The notes: generated by a model from the letters alone, not told the origin. A stretch of 64,000 nucleotides of DNA from Nitrococcus mobilis Nb-231 (GCF_000153205.1 NZ_CH672427.1:2188634-2252633), one strand, 5' to 3'; counted from the stretch's first letter, positions 42,811 through 54,191 are shown. Made by a program: numbers and translations.

Positions 42811-45003
42811 TCAAGGGCACGGCTTGAGATTGGCGTAAGCCGCCACCAACCATTTGCTACCACTGTGCGCGAAGTTCACTTGCACGCGCGTGTTTGGGCC
42901 GCTGCCCTCGCAGCTGAGCACGATACCTTCACCGAAGGTTGCATGGCGGACGCGCTGCCCCAGACTGAACGCGGCGGTGTCGGCGGTTACCATCGGCTCG
43001 ACGGCATGCACCTTGGTCTGCGGTCGGGTAACGCTGAATCGGGCGCGCACTTCCTGCACCAGTTCCGTTGGGAGCTCCAGGAGAAACCGTGAAGCCGTTC
43101 CATAATGATCCTGGCCGTGCAGGCGACGCCGTTCGGCGAAGCTCAGCAAAAGCCGTTGCCGGGCTCGGGTGATCCCGACATAACACAACCGTCGCTCCTC
43201 CTCGAGTCGCCCCGGCTCATCCAAAGCCATCCTATGCGGGAATAGCCCCTCCTCGAGGCCCACTAAAAACACCACCGGAAATTCCAAGCCTTTGGCGGAA
43301 TGCAGAGTCATGAGCTGAACACCGTCGTCTTGCTCGCCGGCTTGAACCTCGCCAGCCTCCAGCGCCGCATGCGCAAGAAACGCCGTCAAGCTATCCGCCT
43401 CGTCATCGGTCGGCTCACGAGCTTGCTCGAAGGTGCGCGCGGCGCTAATCAGCTCATCGAGGTTCTCCAGTCGGTCCAAGCCCCGCTCGCTGCGGTCCTT
43501 CGCATAGTGCTCGTGCAAGCCGCACTGCGCCAATACAACTTCAATTCGCGCCGCGAGCGCCGGCTCGGCGAGCGGCCCACTCAGACGGTCGATTAGTTCG
43601 ATAAAGGCCGTGGTAGCCCGCGCCGCCCGGCCGGAGAGCGCGCCGGCGCGCAACAGCTCGCCGGCGGCCTGCCAAAGACTTGTTTGCCGTTGGCGGGCCT
43701 GGCTGCGCAGCGCATCGAGGGTTTTGACGCCGATACCACGCGGTGGCGTATTGATCACCCGCTCGAAAGAGGCATCATCGTTGCGATTCACGAGCAGCCG
43801 CAGATAAGCCAGGGCATCTTTGATCTCGGCCCGTTCGAAAAAGCGCAGCCCTCCATAGACCCGATAGGGAATCTCGCGACCGAACAAAGTCTCTTCGAAG
43901 GCGCGCGATTGGGCATTCGAGCGGTATAGGATCGCGCAATCACTGCGGGCGTAACCCTCGGATTCGATCAAGCTACGGATACGCTCGACGACGAAGCGTG
44001 CCTCATCCTGCTCACTGAAGGCGGCGTAAACTGCGATGGGCTCGCCCGCAGCCCCCTCGGTCCACAGATGCTTGCCCAACCGGCGGCTGTTGCGGGCAAT
44101 CAGCGCGTTGGCGGCCGCCAAGATGGTGCGCGTGGATCGGTAATTTTGCTCCAGGCGCAGCACCCGCGTGCTCGGCTCGTCGCGCTGCAGCCGCTGCATG
44201 TTCTCCACCTGTGCCCCACGCCAGCCATAAATGGACTGATCGTCGTCGCCGACGATGAAGACATCGCTTTCAGAACCGGCAAGCAGGCGCAGCCATTCAT
44301 ACTGAATTCGGTTGGTATCCTGAAATTCGTCGACCAGAATGTGCCGAAAGCGGCGGCGATAGTGTTCGAGCAACGCCGGCTGGTGGCGCAACAATTCATA
44401 GCAGCGCAGCAGCAGCTCGGCAAAATCCACCAACCCGCCACCGGCGCGGCACGCTTCTTCGTAGGCTCGGTAGAGCTGCCGCATCTGCTCGCTATACGCA
44501 TCATGCGGCTCAAGCGCCTCGGGTCGGCGACCTTCGTCCTTGCGGGCATTGATAAACCCCTGGATCTGGCGAGGCGGCCAGCGACTCTCATCGATCTCGA
44601 GGTTGCGCAGGGTGCGGCGGATGAGGCGACGCTGATCCTCGGCATCCAGAATCTGGAAGTGCTGCGGCAACCCAGCCTCCCGCCAGTGCAAGCGCAGCAG
44701 CCGATGGGCCAAGCCGTGGAAGGTGCCGATCCACATACCCCCGGCGGCAATACCTACCAGCCCAGCAATCCGTCCACGCATCTCCGCGGCCGCCTTGTTG
44801 GTAAAAGTCACCGCCAGGATGGAGTAGGCGGAAGCCTCCTCCGCTTGCAGCAGCCAGGCCGCCCGGTGCGTGAGCACCCGGGTCTTGCCGCTGCCGGCTC
44901 CGGCCAAAACCAGTGTTCGGCCGCACGGCGCGGTCACCGCCTCGCGCTGGGCCGCGTTTAGGGAGTCGATGAGATTGGAGCTATCCACGATCGCTGATTC
45001 CAT
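42811..45003 (-). CDS. uvrD: DNA helicase II (UvrD)
   Basis: 730 residues of superfamily 1A helicase: Q motif 'LNAAQREAV', motif I 'LAGAGSGKTRVLTHR', motif II 'LVDEFQDTN', motif III 'GDDDQSIYGWRGA', motif IV 'LEQNYRS' and motif VI 'YVGITRARQRL'. Length and C-terminus ('RVRHATFGEGIVLSCEGSG') fit UvrD/PcrA. It unwinds 3'-5' in mismatch and nucleotide excision repair. The start is placed at 45003 ('MESAIVDSSNLIDSL'); the upstream in-frame stretch is not conserved. Confidence 0.95.
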   Translation of the reverse strand: MESAIVDSSNLIDSLNAAQREAVTAPCGRTLVLAGAGSGKTRVLTHRAAWLLQAEEASAYSILAVTFTNKAAAEMRGRIAGLVGIAAGGMWIGTFHGLAHRLLRLHWREAGLPQHFQILDAEDQRRLIRRTLRNLEIDESRWPPRQIQGFINARKDEGRRPEALEPHDAYSEQMRQLYRAYEEACRAGGGLVDFAELLLRCYELLRHQPALLEHYRRRFRHILVDEFQDTNRIQYEWLRLLAGSESDVFIVGDDDQSIYGWRGAQVENMQRLQRDEPSTRVLRLEQNYRSTRTILAAANALIARNSRRLGKHLWTEGAAGEPIAVYAAFSEQDEARFVVERIRSLIESEGYARSDCAILYRSNAQSRAFEETLFGREIPYRVYGGLRFFERAEIKDALAYLRLLVNRNDDASFERVINTPPRGIGVKTLDALRSQARQRQTSLWQAAGELLRAGALSGRAARATTAFIELIDRLSGPLAEPALAARIEVVLAQCGLHEHYAKDRSERGLDRLENLDELISAARTFEQAREPTDDEADSLTAFLAHAALEAGEVQAGEQDDGVQLMTLHSAKGLEFPVVFLVGLEEGLFPHRMALDEPGRLEEERRLCYVGITRARQRLLLSFAERRRLHGQDHYGTASRFLLELPTELVQEVRARFSVTRPQTKVHAVEPMVTADTAAFSLGQRVRHATFGEGIVLSCEGSGPNTRVQVNFAHSGSKWLVAAYANLKPCP

Positions 45004-45132
45004 GCCGCTCGCCGCGCCCATCTTGCCACAGGGCGGCACGAAGCTGCGACCGCATCGCCCGCTCGGCCATCCGCCGAACACATTCGGCCGGTTCTGTTGC
45101 CGTGTCTTGTGCGGTATGGAGCGCCGCACCGA

Positions 45133-46080
45133 TCAGGCCGCGCTGTGGTTCGCCTGTTTCGGCTCACGCAAGGCGCGCACCACGCTCAAATTCCGGATGA
45201 GGTCGGCTAAAGCATGCAGAGCCGGCTCGCGGGCCGCCCCTTTGCGCCAGTAAAGCGCCATTTCTCGCTGCGGTACGGGTTGCTGGAAAGGCCGCAATTC
45301 GATCGCCGCATGATTGGGAACGGCGGCGTTGGCCGCAGCGGCCAACGCCGGCAACAAGGTCACACCGGCGCCTAAGGCCACCATCTGGCGCAGGGTCTCC
45401 AGGCTGGTCGCATGAAACTCCGCAATATCGCTTGCCCCCGCCAAATCGCAAACATCCAAGGCTTGGTCGCGTAGGCAATGGCCTTCCTCCAATAAGAGGA
45501 TGTGTTCCCCCTCCAAGTCGCCGAGTTCGATGTGTTGGCCCCGCGCGAGCCAATGCTCCGCGGGCAGCGCCAAATAGAAGGGTTCATGAAAGAGAGAGGT
45601 AAAATGCAGCCTCGGGTCGTTGACCGGAACGGCCATCAGGGCGGCATCGAGCTCACCTCGGTGCAGCCGAGTCACCAGCGCCCGGGTTTGTTCCTCATAG
45701 AGCAGCGGCTTAAGGCGTGGACACACATCCCGCAGGACCGGAATCAGGTGCGGCAGTAGATAGGGACCGACCGTGGGGATCAAGCCAAGCCGCAGATCCC
45801 CGGCCATCGGGTCGCCGGCGGCGCGGGCGGCATCAACGATATCCGCCACCTCGTTGAGCACGCGATGGGCACGCTCGGCGATCATTTTACCGGCCTGGGT
45901 CAGCATGACCTGCTTGCTGTTGCGCTCGATGAGTTGAACGCCAAGTTGTTGCTCCAGCTTTTTGAGCTGGGTACTCAACGTCGGTTGCGATACGTAGCAA
46001 GCCGCGGCAGCACGGCCGAAGTGGCGATGATTCGCCACGGCAACCAGATAGCGAAGGTCTCGGAGATTGATCTGTACCAT
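45133..46080 (-). CDS. oxyR: Hydrogen-peroxide sensor OxyR
   Basis: 315-residue LysR-type regulator. The N-terminal winged helix is 'NLRDLRYLVAVANHRHFGRA'. The sensing loop is 'EEGHCLRDQALDVC', with the two redox cysteines in the same spacing as E. coli C199/C208, followed by 'FHATSLETLRQMVALGAGVT'. This identifies OxyR rather than a generic LysR protein. It activates peroxide-defence genes; none (katG, ahpC) is adjacent. The ATG at 46080 is preferred over the preceding GTG. Confidence 0.93.
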   Translation of the reverse strand: MVQINLRDLRYLVAVANHRHFGRAAAACYVSQPTLSTQLKKLEQQLGVQLIERNSKQVMLTQAGKMIAERAHRVLNEVADIVDAARAAGDPMAGDLRLGLIPTVGPYLLPHLIPVLRDVCPRLKPLLYEEQTRALVTRLHRGELDAALMAVPVNDPRLHFTSLFHEPFYLALPAEHWLARGQHIELGDLEGEHILLLEEGHCLRDQALDVCDLAGASDIAEFHATSLETLRQMVALGAGVTLLPALAAAANAAVPNHAAIELRPFQQPVPQREMALYWRKGAAREPALHALADLIRNLSVVRALREPKQANHSAA

Positions 46081-46083
46081 CAC

Positions 46084-46712
46084 CAGCCAACTCTAGCAGC
46101 TACACGTCAGCTCCCTGCTGATTGCATTACTCGCTCACATCCTGTTTAAAAGCGTACCCAGCGCCTGGAGACGCATTTAAAGATGCATTCTCTTGTTCGC
46201 GCACTGCGCAATCGGCTATTTTGACATTTATAAGAGTGTAATCGCGACTGGATATTGACGCGCCGTGCGATAAGGCCGCAAAAAATCCTTAAAGAGCAAT
46301 CCACGCCAAGCATAGGCAATATAACCGCTCTCCTCGTTTGAGCGAACCAGCGCTTCACGCCCGCCCGCGCCACTGGTCAGCCGTCGATCTGCTTCTCGAG
46401 GTGGCTTTGACCTGAATTTCAGCGGCTCGAAGACGACCCACGTGGTGCGCTCACCAGAACGATGCGCATCAAAGCGGCCGCGGCGGTGTGCGCGGGGGAC
46501 TGAGCGAGGCGAGTGAGCTCAGCGCTCGTCGACGCCTTCGCCCGCCGTGCAGTTATCGCAAAAACCAGGTTTGCAACCAGATCGGAGGCCTGAGAAAAAC
46601 GATGCATGCAAATTATTGAAATAAAAACAGCTCGCTACCGACATTTTTGACACCTGGTATCGGAAACCCACTATAGTGTGGTTCTATGTCTGTGGCTCAG
46701 GAGTACTAGGCC
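46084..46712. other. Gap before the acyltransferase gene, no gene found
   Basis: About 630 bases, more AT-rich than the surroundings, at the edge of the degraded pocket downstream of glmS. Short frames on both strands show no motif, plausible start or coherent length. The only features noted are a sigma-70-like promoter at its right end and a few short inverted repeats such as ATTTAAAGATGCAT near 46175. Confidence 0.5.
46647..46677 (+). promoter_or_regulatory. Predicted promoter of the acyltransferase gene
   Basis: TTGACA (46647-46652, perfect), 19-base spacer, TATAGT (46672-46677). The gene starts 35 bases later behind AGGAG. The spacer is longer than ideal. Confidence 0.5.
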
Positions 46713-47690
46713 ATGGCAAAAAAGCATTTCCTGATACCCGCATGGATAGTCGCCAGGTTGCCTGCACTGCGCCGGGTGGGCTGGATCCTCGAAGCACTCA
46801 TTGTCAAATCATTGGTCCGGCTAATGCAATTGATGTCACCGGAACGGGCCACCCGGTTTGCCGAAGTGATATTCAGGAATCTAAAACCACTGCTGCCCTT
46901 CGCAGGCAAAATACAGCGCAACCTGGCCGTTGCTTTTCCGGAAAAAGATGAGCGCGAGATTGAACGGCTGACTCGTGGTGTATGCGGCAATCTCGGTATC
47001 GCGGCGGCCGAACTGGTGATTGCCAAGCGCGTTTTGGCCGAACATGCTGAACGATTCGAATTCGTAATACCGAACGACCTCGACCTCGCTAGCTACCGGG
47101 ACCATCCGCTCGTTTTGATTACAGGGCACATCGGCGCATGGCAATACGGAGGTTTTCTGTCGGCTGCATTCGGTCAGCGCATGACCACCGTCTACGCACC
47201 GGATGTAAACCCGTATCTACACGGCTTTCTTCTCAAGCTCCGCAAGGCTCTGCCTTGCAATTTCATTTCGCGTGATGGTTGCATGCGCGGCCTCGCAAAA
47301 GAGTTGAAGCAGGGAAACGTCGTCGGACTTACCTCCGACACGCGCCTCGACAGCGGCGATCCGCTGCGCTTTTTTGGCATACCGATGCCGGCGAATACAA
47401 CCGCTGCGAGACTTGCATTACGCCACAATTGCGGATTCTTTCCGGTTCGTGCCGAAAGATTGCCCGGTACGAAATTTCGCATAACGTTGTGTCCAGAAAT
47501 CCGGCCAAGCGATCCGGATGCGCCGGTTGCAGACCAGGCGCGGCAGATGACCCAGCAAGTACTCGATCTTTTCGAATCGTGGATTCGGGAGGACCCCGAG
47601 CAATGGATGTGCTTTGGGCGACGCTGGCCGCGCGCAGTGTATGCCAATTCCTCTGGCATGAGCAGCGATACGGGGCGACCCCGCGGTTGA
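46713..47690 (+). CDS. HtrB/LpxL-family acyltransferase with altered catalytic motif
   Basis: 325 residues related to lipid A lauroyl/myristoyl acyltransferases. 'ATRFAEVIFRNLKPLLPF' and 'QRNLAVAFPEKDEREIERLT' match the N-terminal half, and 'LTSDTRLDSGDPLRFFGIPM' and 'NTTAARLALRHNCGFFPVRA' the later conserved blocks. The catalytic H-x4-D/E motif reads HIGAWQ ('TGHIGAWQYGG'), with Gln where acid is expected, so activity may be changed or lost. There is no strong N-terminal membrane helix. It lies in an accessory pocket beside an IS remnant and may have been acquired. Confidence 0.75.
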   Translation: MAKKHFLIPAWIVARLPALRRVGWILEALIVKSLVRLMQLMSPERATRFAEVIFRNLKPLLPFAGKIQRNLAVAFPEKDEREIERLTRGVCGNLGIAAAELVIAKRVLAEHAERFEFVIPNDLDLASYRDHPLVLITGHIGAWQYGGFLSAAFGQRMTTVYAPDVNPYLHGFLLKLRKALPCNFISRDGCMRGLAKELKQGNVVGLTSDTRLDSGDPLRFFGIPMPANTTAARLALRHNCGFFPVRAERLPGTKFRITLCPEIRPSDPDAPVADQARQMTQQVLDLFESWIREDPEQWMCFGRRWPRAVYANSSGMSSDTGRPRG

Positions 47691-47769
47691 TAACTTTCCA
47701 GGCCGTTCAATACCATAGCCCTTCATAGGCCAACACCCTGTCGAGATTGAGTATGTTGTCGCATAGCCC

Positions 47770-48307
47770 CTGGCTAAAAAAATCAGATTCGCGCGGCTCG
47801 TACCCGAGGGACGCAGCGCCACAACGAGCTTCTTGATCGTTGATGCACAGAGTGTGAAGAACACGGACAGCGCCGAACACAAGGGATATGACGCGGGCAA
47901 GAAGGTCTCGGGAATCAAGCGCCCTATTGCGGTGGATACCCAAGGGTTGCCGCATGCCATTGCGATCACCACAGTGGATGTGACCGACCGCAAAGGGGCC
48001 TTGGCGGCCATGGATCGCTGCGCATCGAATCTGCAGTCGGTTCAGAGTGGATGGGGGCTACACGGGGCGCCCTTTTGCGCAAGCCGTACAGAAGAAGCTT
48101 CAGGCGGCGGTACAGGTGGTCAAACGCAACGAAGCGCACACCTTTACCGTGCTGCCCCAGCGTTGGGTCGTGGAACGCTCCTTCGGCTGGCTGGAAAAAT
48201 GCCGTCGCTTATGGAAGAACTGCGAGCGTACGCTCAATACCAAGTCTGCAGTTCGTCCATCTGGCGTTCTTGGCACTGTTGCTCCGGAGATTGTAAACAG
48301 GCTCTAA
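47770..48307 (+). pseudogene. IS5-type transposase, 5'-truncated with two frameshifts
   Basis: Three successive frames together give one transposase C-terminal half: 'FLIVDAQSVKNTDSAEHKGY' (DDE first Asp) and 'GIKRPIAVDTQGLPHAIAIT' in frame from 47833, then a +1 shift near 48050 to 'DGGYTGRPFAQAVQ' and 'VVERSFGWLEKCRRLWKN', then another +1 shift near 48240 to 'SLQFVHLAFLALLLRRL'. No complete terminal inverted repeat was found. It cannot make a working enzyme. It ends directly against a truncated DUF4020-like coding remnant. Confidence 0.85.
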
Positions 48308-48308
48308 G

Positions 48309-48809
48309 AGGGAACTCGCCAGCGCGACGCGGGCCCTGCCAGCAGAGGGCCTGCAAAATGCAGCTCAGGCGTTGGCGCACGCATTGGGAAGTGCGGGCGA
48401 GCAGCGCGTCGACTATTGGAAAAACCGTGTGCGGCCGTACTTGCGCTCGATCTGGCCGAAATCGCGCGACCTAGCGACTCCGACAGTCTCGGAAAATCTT
48501 GCCAGGCTGTGCATCGCCGCACAGGAAGCATTTCCAGAGGCATTGGAGGAGCTTCGGCACTGGCTGCAGCCGTTGCAAGACCCTGATTATCCAGTGCAGC
48601 GACTGCACCAAGCCGGACTATGCCGAGAGTTCCCTGCCGACGCGCTCACCTTCTTGAATCTGATAATCGGCGAGGGCACGCAATGGATACCGGACGATTT
48701 GGCGAATTGCCTGAAATTGATCCGAGATAAAAAGCCTCAATTAGAGGCTGGTCCACGTTTCCAAAAGCTTCTGGAGTATGTGCGCCGCGCTGGGCAGGAC
48801 TTGACGTAG
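48309..48809 (+). pseudogene. C-terminal remnant of a DUF4020 (SIR2-associated) protein
   Basis: About 166 codons open to the TAG at 48809 with no proper start; the reading begins immediately after the IS remnant. 'DYWKNRVRPYLRSIWPKSRD', 'AAQEAFPEALEELRHWLQPL' and 'WIPDDLANCLKLIRDKKPQL' resemble, from memory, the C-terminal DUF4020 region attached to SIR2 domains in bacterial defence proteins. The N-terminal enzymatic part is gone, apparently lost with the IS event. An internal ATG at 48372 could express 145 residues, but without the effector domain. It ends 30 bases from the glmS stop. Confidence 0.6.
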
Positions 48810-48839
48810 TGCAGGTTCTATATACCACGCCCTTGCCCG

Positions 48840-50672
48840 CTACTCCACGGTGACCGACTTGGCGAGATTGCGCGGCTGATCCACGTCCGTGCCCTTGAAT
48901 ACCGCCACGTGATAGGCCAGCAGCTGCAGCGGTATGGTGTAGACAATCGGCGCGGTGATCTCATCGCTCTGCGGTACCGTTTGCACCACGTAGCCGTCTT
49001 CGGTGGCGATGGCCGTGGCCGCGTCAGCAAAGACGTACAAGCGCCCGCCGCGGGCTCGGACCTCCTGGAGGTTGGACTTCAGTTTCTCGATCAGCTCGTC
49101 GTTGGGGGCGACGGTCACCACTGGCATCTCGGCGTCCACCAGCGCCAACGGCCCGTGCTTGAGCTCGCCGGCGGGATAGGCCTCGGCATGGATGTAGGAA
49201 ATTTCCTTGAGCTTGAGCGCGCCCTCCATGGCGATGGGGTATTGAACGCCGCGGCCGAGGAAAAGGCTATGGCGTTTGTCGACGAACTCTTCAGCCAGTG
49301 CTTCGATCGATGGTTCCAGGGCCAGTGCCGCTTCGAGCTGCCGGGGCAGATTGTGCAGAGCGCGGACGAAAGCGGCTTCACAATCGGCCGAGAGTTTATG
49401 GCGCCGACCGAGCGCGATGATCAGCAGCAACAAAGCAGTGAGCTGTGTGGTGAAAGCTTTGGTGGAGGCGACTCCGATCTCGGGCCCCGCCCGCGTCATC
49501 AAAATCAGGTCGGATTCGCGCACGAGGGAACTCTGTGGCACGTTGCAGATGGCGAGCGTCGCCAAATAGCCCCGCTCCCGAGCGTCGCGCAGGGCCGCGA
49601 GCGTATCCGCCGTCTCACCCGATTGCGAGATGGTAACGAGCAGAGTCGCCGGCGCGAGCACGTGCGAACGGTAGCGGAACTCACTTGCCACCTCCACATC
49701 GCAGGGCACGCCAGCATGACTCTCACACCAATAACGGGCAACCAAGCCGGCATGATAGCTGGTCCCGCAGGCAACAATCTGAACACGTTCGACTCGGTCG
49801 AGAATGGCACCCACCTCGGAACCGAAGGCTTCCTCCAATACGCGGCTCTGCGAGAGGCGCCCTTCCAAGGTTTCACTCACCGCACGCGGCTGCTCGTGGA
49901 TTTCTTTGAGCATGAAGTGTCGATAGTGACCGCGGTCAACAGCTTGCGCGCTGAGCTCGGAGGTCTGTACGGGTCGGTTGACCGTTACGCCGTTGCGGTC
50001 GCGGATTACCACCCGCTCGCAGGAGAGCTCGGCAATGTCGCCGTCCTCGAGCAAAATGAATCGCTGCGTCACCGGCAACAGGGCGGAAATATCGGAGGCG
50101 ATGAAATGCTCGCCGATTCCGACTCCTATAATCAAGGGGCTGCCCTTGCGGGCCGCGATCAACCGACCGGGCGCGCGGGAACTGATGACCCCCAAGGCAT
50201 AGGCGCCCTCCAGGCGTTGCACCGTGCGGGCAACGGCTTGGCCGAGATCGCCGGTCGCGGCCAGCTGCGCATGAATTTCGTTGACGATGACCTCGGTGTC
50301 GGTCTGCGAGTGGAATGCATAGTCTTGTGCGCGCAGCTCGCGGCGCAAGGCTTCATGGTTCTCGATAATGCCGTTGTGCACCACCGCGACCTCATCGCAT
50401 GCGATATGCGGGTGCGCATTGAATTCGGTGGGTGCGCCGTGGGTAGCCCAGCGCGTGTGTGCAATGCCCGTGTGGCCGTACACGGGTTGGGCGGCCTGAG
50501 CCGCCGTCAAAGCGGCCACCTTGCCGATCGTGCGATGGCGTTGCAAGCGTTGGCCCGCATCCAGCACCGCCAGGCCGGCGGAATCATAGCCGCGGTATTC
50601 GAGCCGCCTGAGCCCTTCGAGCAGAATGGCCACGGCGTCGCGCTCGGCTACCACCCCCACTATTCCACACAT
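48840..50672 (-). CDS. glmS: Glutamine-fructose-6-phosphate aminotransferase (isomerising)
   Basis: 610 residues: an Ntn glutaminase domain beginning with the catalytic Cys2 ('MCGIVGVV') with '[18 protein letters not shown]', followed by two SIS sugar-isomerase domains ('[17 protein letters not shown]', '[14 protein letters not shown]', '[15 protein letters not shown]'). It makes glucosamine 6-phosphate, the committed step to UDP-GlcNAc. The C-terminus '[13 protein letters not shown]' is the conserved segment that Tn7 recognises as attTn7. It follows glmU on the same strand, the usual order after the atp operon. Confidence 0.98.
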   Translation of the reverse strand: MCGIVGVVAERDAVAILLEGLRRLEYRGYDSAGLAVLDAGQRLQRHRTIGKVAALTAAQAAQPVYGHTGIAHTRWATHGAPTEFNAHPHIACDEVAVVHNGIIENHEALRRELRAQDYAFHSQTDTEVIVNEIHAQLAATGDLGQAVARTVQRLEGAYALGVISSRAPGRLIAARKGSPLIIGVGIGEHFIASDISALLPVTQRFILLEDGDIAELSCERVVIRDRNGVTVNRPVQTSELSAQAVDRGHYRHFMLKEIHEQPRAVSETLEGRLSQSRVLEEAFGSEVGAILDRVERVQIVACGTSYHAGLVARYWCESHAGVPCDVEVASEFRYRSHVLAPATLLVTISQSGETADTLAALRDARERGYLATLAICNVPQSSLVRESDLILMTRAGPEIGVASTKAFTTQLTALLLLIIALGRRHKLSADCEAAFVRALHNLPRQLEAALALEPSIEALAEEFVDKRHSLFLGRGVQYPIAMEGALKLKEISYIHAEAYPAGELKHGPLALVDAEMPVVTVAPNDELIEKLKSNLQEVRARGGRLYVFADAATAIATEDGYVVQTVPQSDEITAPIVYTIPLQLLAYHVAVFKGTDVDQPRNLAKSVTVE

Positions 50673-50705
50673 GGCGTTGGCTCCCCCGCTTTATAAACTG
50701 CGACG

Positions 50706-50722
50706 CTAGTGTAGTGCCCTCG
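50706..50722. repeat. Half copy of palindromic repeat family B
   Basis: CTAGTGTAGTGCCC, identical to the outer arm of the 17403 copy, followed by unrelated sequence; no second arm within 100 bases. It lies in the 56-base gap between glmU and glmS. Likely a decayed insertion. Confidence 0.5.
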
Positions 50723-50728
50723 GCCGCA

Positions 50729-52099
50729 TTAGGCCTCCGACTTAGGTTTCTTTTGGGGCCGCCGCCAGCCGGTTATCGTTCTCTGTGCTGTCCCTGACAC
50801 TGTAAGCGTGCCCGCCGGTGTATCGCGTCGAATCGTCGAGCCGGCGCCGATGGTCGCGCCCTGACCAACCCGTACCGGCGCAACCAATTGGGTACCGGAA
50901 CCGATAAACGCATTGTCTTCGACTACGGTGCGGTGTTTATTGGCGCCGTCGTAATTGCAGGTGATGGTGCCGGCCCCCACGTTGACGCCCGCACCGAGCT
51001 CGGAATCACCGACATAGGAGAGATGGTTGACCTTGGAACCCTGGCCGATGGCGCTGTTCTTGGTTTCGACGAAATTACCCACCTTGGCGTCGGCTGCCAG
51101 CCGGGTACCCGGGCGCAAGCGAGCAAAGGGACCCACCTGGCAGGCGCCCTCGATTATCGCGCCGTTTATGTCACAGTGCCCGGCGATGTGGGCATCGACG
51201 CCGATTCGGCTATCCCGAATCAAGCAATTTGGTCCGATGTAGACGCCGGCAGCGATTTCCACATCGCCTGCGAAGATGCAGTTGACATCGATCGTCACAT
51301 CGGTGCCGCAAACGAGCCGGCCACGTAGATCGAATCGCGCCGGATCCATGAGGCTGACCCCCGAGCTCATGAGCCGCTGCGCCTCACGTTGCTGATAAAC
51401 TCGTTCCAACCAAGCGAGCTGAGCACGGTCATTGACCCCCTGCACCTCGCTTGGATCGTCGACTGTCAGAGCCTGTACGTCGACACCATCTCGGCGGGCC
51501 AAGGCGACGACATCGGTCAGATAATACTCTCCCTGGGCATTGTCGCAGTGCAGTGCATTCAACCAACCACGCGCACGACCCGCCGGCAAACAGAGGATGC
51601 CGGTGTTCACCTCTTGAATGGCACGCTGCGCCGCGCTGGCATCGCGTTCCTCGACAATCGCCGCGACACCGCCGGATGATGTGCGCACGATCCGGCCATA
51701 GCCACTGGGATCGGCCAACTGCACCGTGAGTAAGCCGAGGCCCGCGCCGGCCGCCTGCCTGAGCTTCTGCAGGGTCTGCACGCGCACCAACGGCACGTCG
51801 CCGCAGAGCACGAGCACTTGCTGATCATCGGCAATCGTCGGCATGGCTCGTTGCAGCGCATGCCCCGTTCCGCGCGGCGGCGCCTGCTCTACCCAGTGGA
51901 TATCCGGGTCGGGCAACGCCGCACGTACCTGCTCCCCACCATGACCATGAACCACGTATAGGGCGGCGGGTTGTAGCGCCCGCGCGGCGTCGAGCACATA
52001 ACCGAGCATCGGCCGGCCGGCGATGGGATGGAGTACTTTGGGTAAACTCGAGCGCATCCGGGTTCCCTGCCCGGCGGCAAGCACGACCACGCTGAGCAT
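50729..52099 (-). CDS. glmU: Bifunctional GlcNAc-1-P uridyltransferase / GlcN-1-P acetyltransferase
   Basis: 456 residues. The N-terminal pyrophosphorylase has 'LAAGQGTRMRSSLPKVLHPI'; the C-terminal half is a left-handed beta-helix of hexapeptide repeats ('VGPFARLRPGTRLAADAKVG', 'HLSYVGDSELGAGVNVGAGT') that acetylates GlcN-1-P. Together with GlmS it supplies UDP-GlcNAc for peptidoglycan and lipopolysaccharide. It lies 113 bases downstream of atpC and 56 bases before glmS. Confidence 0.98.
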   Translation of the reverse strand: MLSVVVLAAGQGTRMRSSLPKVLHPIAGRPMLGYVLDAARALQPAALYVVHGHGGEQVRAALPDPDIHWVEQAPPRGTGHALQRAMPTIADDQQVLVLCGDVPLVRVQTLQKLRQAAGAGLGLLTVQLADPSGYGRIVRTSSGGVAAIVEERDASAAQRAIQEVNTGILCLPAGRARGWLNALHCDNAQGEYYLTDVVALARRDGVDVQALTVDDPSEVQGVNDRAQLAWLERVYQQREAQRLMSSGVSLMDPARFDLRGRLVCGTDVTIDVNCIFAGDVEIAAGVYIGPNCLIRDSRIGVDAHIAGHCDINGAIIEGACQVGPFARLRPGTRLAADAKVGNFVETKNSAIGQGSKVNHLSYVGDSELGAGVNVGAGTITCNYDGANKHRTVVEDNAFIGSGTQLVAPVRVGQGATIGAGSTIRRDTPAGTLTVSGTAQRTITGWRRPQKKPKSEA

Positions 52100-52212
52100 T
52101 GCTTGGCGACCCTCCCTTCGCCCTCGGCAGTAGGGCTCCAGCTTAGCGGATTTGCAGCGCTAGGGGCAGCCCCGCGTGTCGATCCCGGATCGGAGTCCCC
52201 GCTAACACCGCG

Positions 52213-52638
52213 CTACGAGCCGCGTCGACGCCGTAGCCGCTCAAGGGTGCGCAGCTGTGCCACGGCCTGCGCGAGCTCGGCTTGGGCACGCGCATAGTCG
52301 ATCTCCGATTGTCGATCTTGGATAGCCTGTTCGGCATGCTCTTTGGCGGCAAGGGCCGCCGCCTCGTCGACATCGATGGCCCGCAGTGCGGTATCGGAAA
52401 GTACGGTCACGACATGTGGCTGCACTTCAAGAATCCCGCCCGAAACGTAAAAGACTTCCTCGTCGCCCTCGGCGGGCTGCACTCGAACCTCGCCCGGCCG
52501 GAGCGCCGTGATCAGGGGGGAATGGCGCGGTGTGATCCCCACCTCTCCCATGGAGGCCGGGGCGAACACCATCAACGCCGGGCCGGAGAAAATCGCCGAT
52601 TCACTGCTAACGATGTCCACATGGATGGTCATAGCCAT
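52213..52638 (-). CDS. atpC: ATP synthase F1 epsilon subunit
   Basis: 141 residues: an N-terminal beta sandwich ('[20 protein letters not shown]', '[20 protein letters not shown]', '[17 protein letters not shown]') and a C-terminal helical hairpin that can insert into F1 to inhibit ATP hydrolysis. Last gene of the operon. Confidence 0.97.
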   Translation of the reverse strand: MAMTIHVDIVSSESAIFSGPALMVFAPASMGEVGITPRHSPLITALRPGEVRVQPAEGDEEVFYVSGGILEVQPHVVTVLSDTALRAIDVDEAAALAAKEHAEQAIQDRQSEIDYARAQAELAQAVAQLRTLERLRRRRGS

Positions 52639-52766
52639 GTCTATACCCCTTGTAGAGCGCTAGCATGGAGCTGGCGCTCTTTTCTCCGGCATCCCAAAGT
52701 ACGACGGCCCTTGCCGCGGCTCCCCAAGATCCAACTTATCGAAGTTGTGCCGAATCGGCACGGCCA

Positions 52767-54191
<1,425 letters not shown>

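Noticed and set aside
48809..48839. A Tn7 end at the glmS boundary
   Set aside because: The position is right for attTn7 insertion, but no TGTGGG-type terminus, repeated 22-mer binding sites or tns genes are present in the window.
48909..50696. A 595-codon open frame antisense to glmS
   Set aside because: It mirrors the glmS coding frame in high-GC DNA. Its product has no motif, while glmS is unmistakable on the other strand. Similar long antisense frames opposite brxC (8900-9886), paaN (24000-25382) and paaH (26952-28436) were dropped for the same reason.
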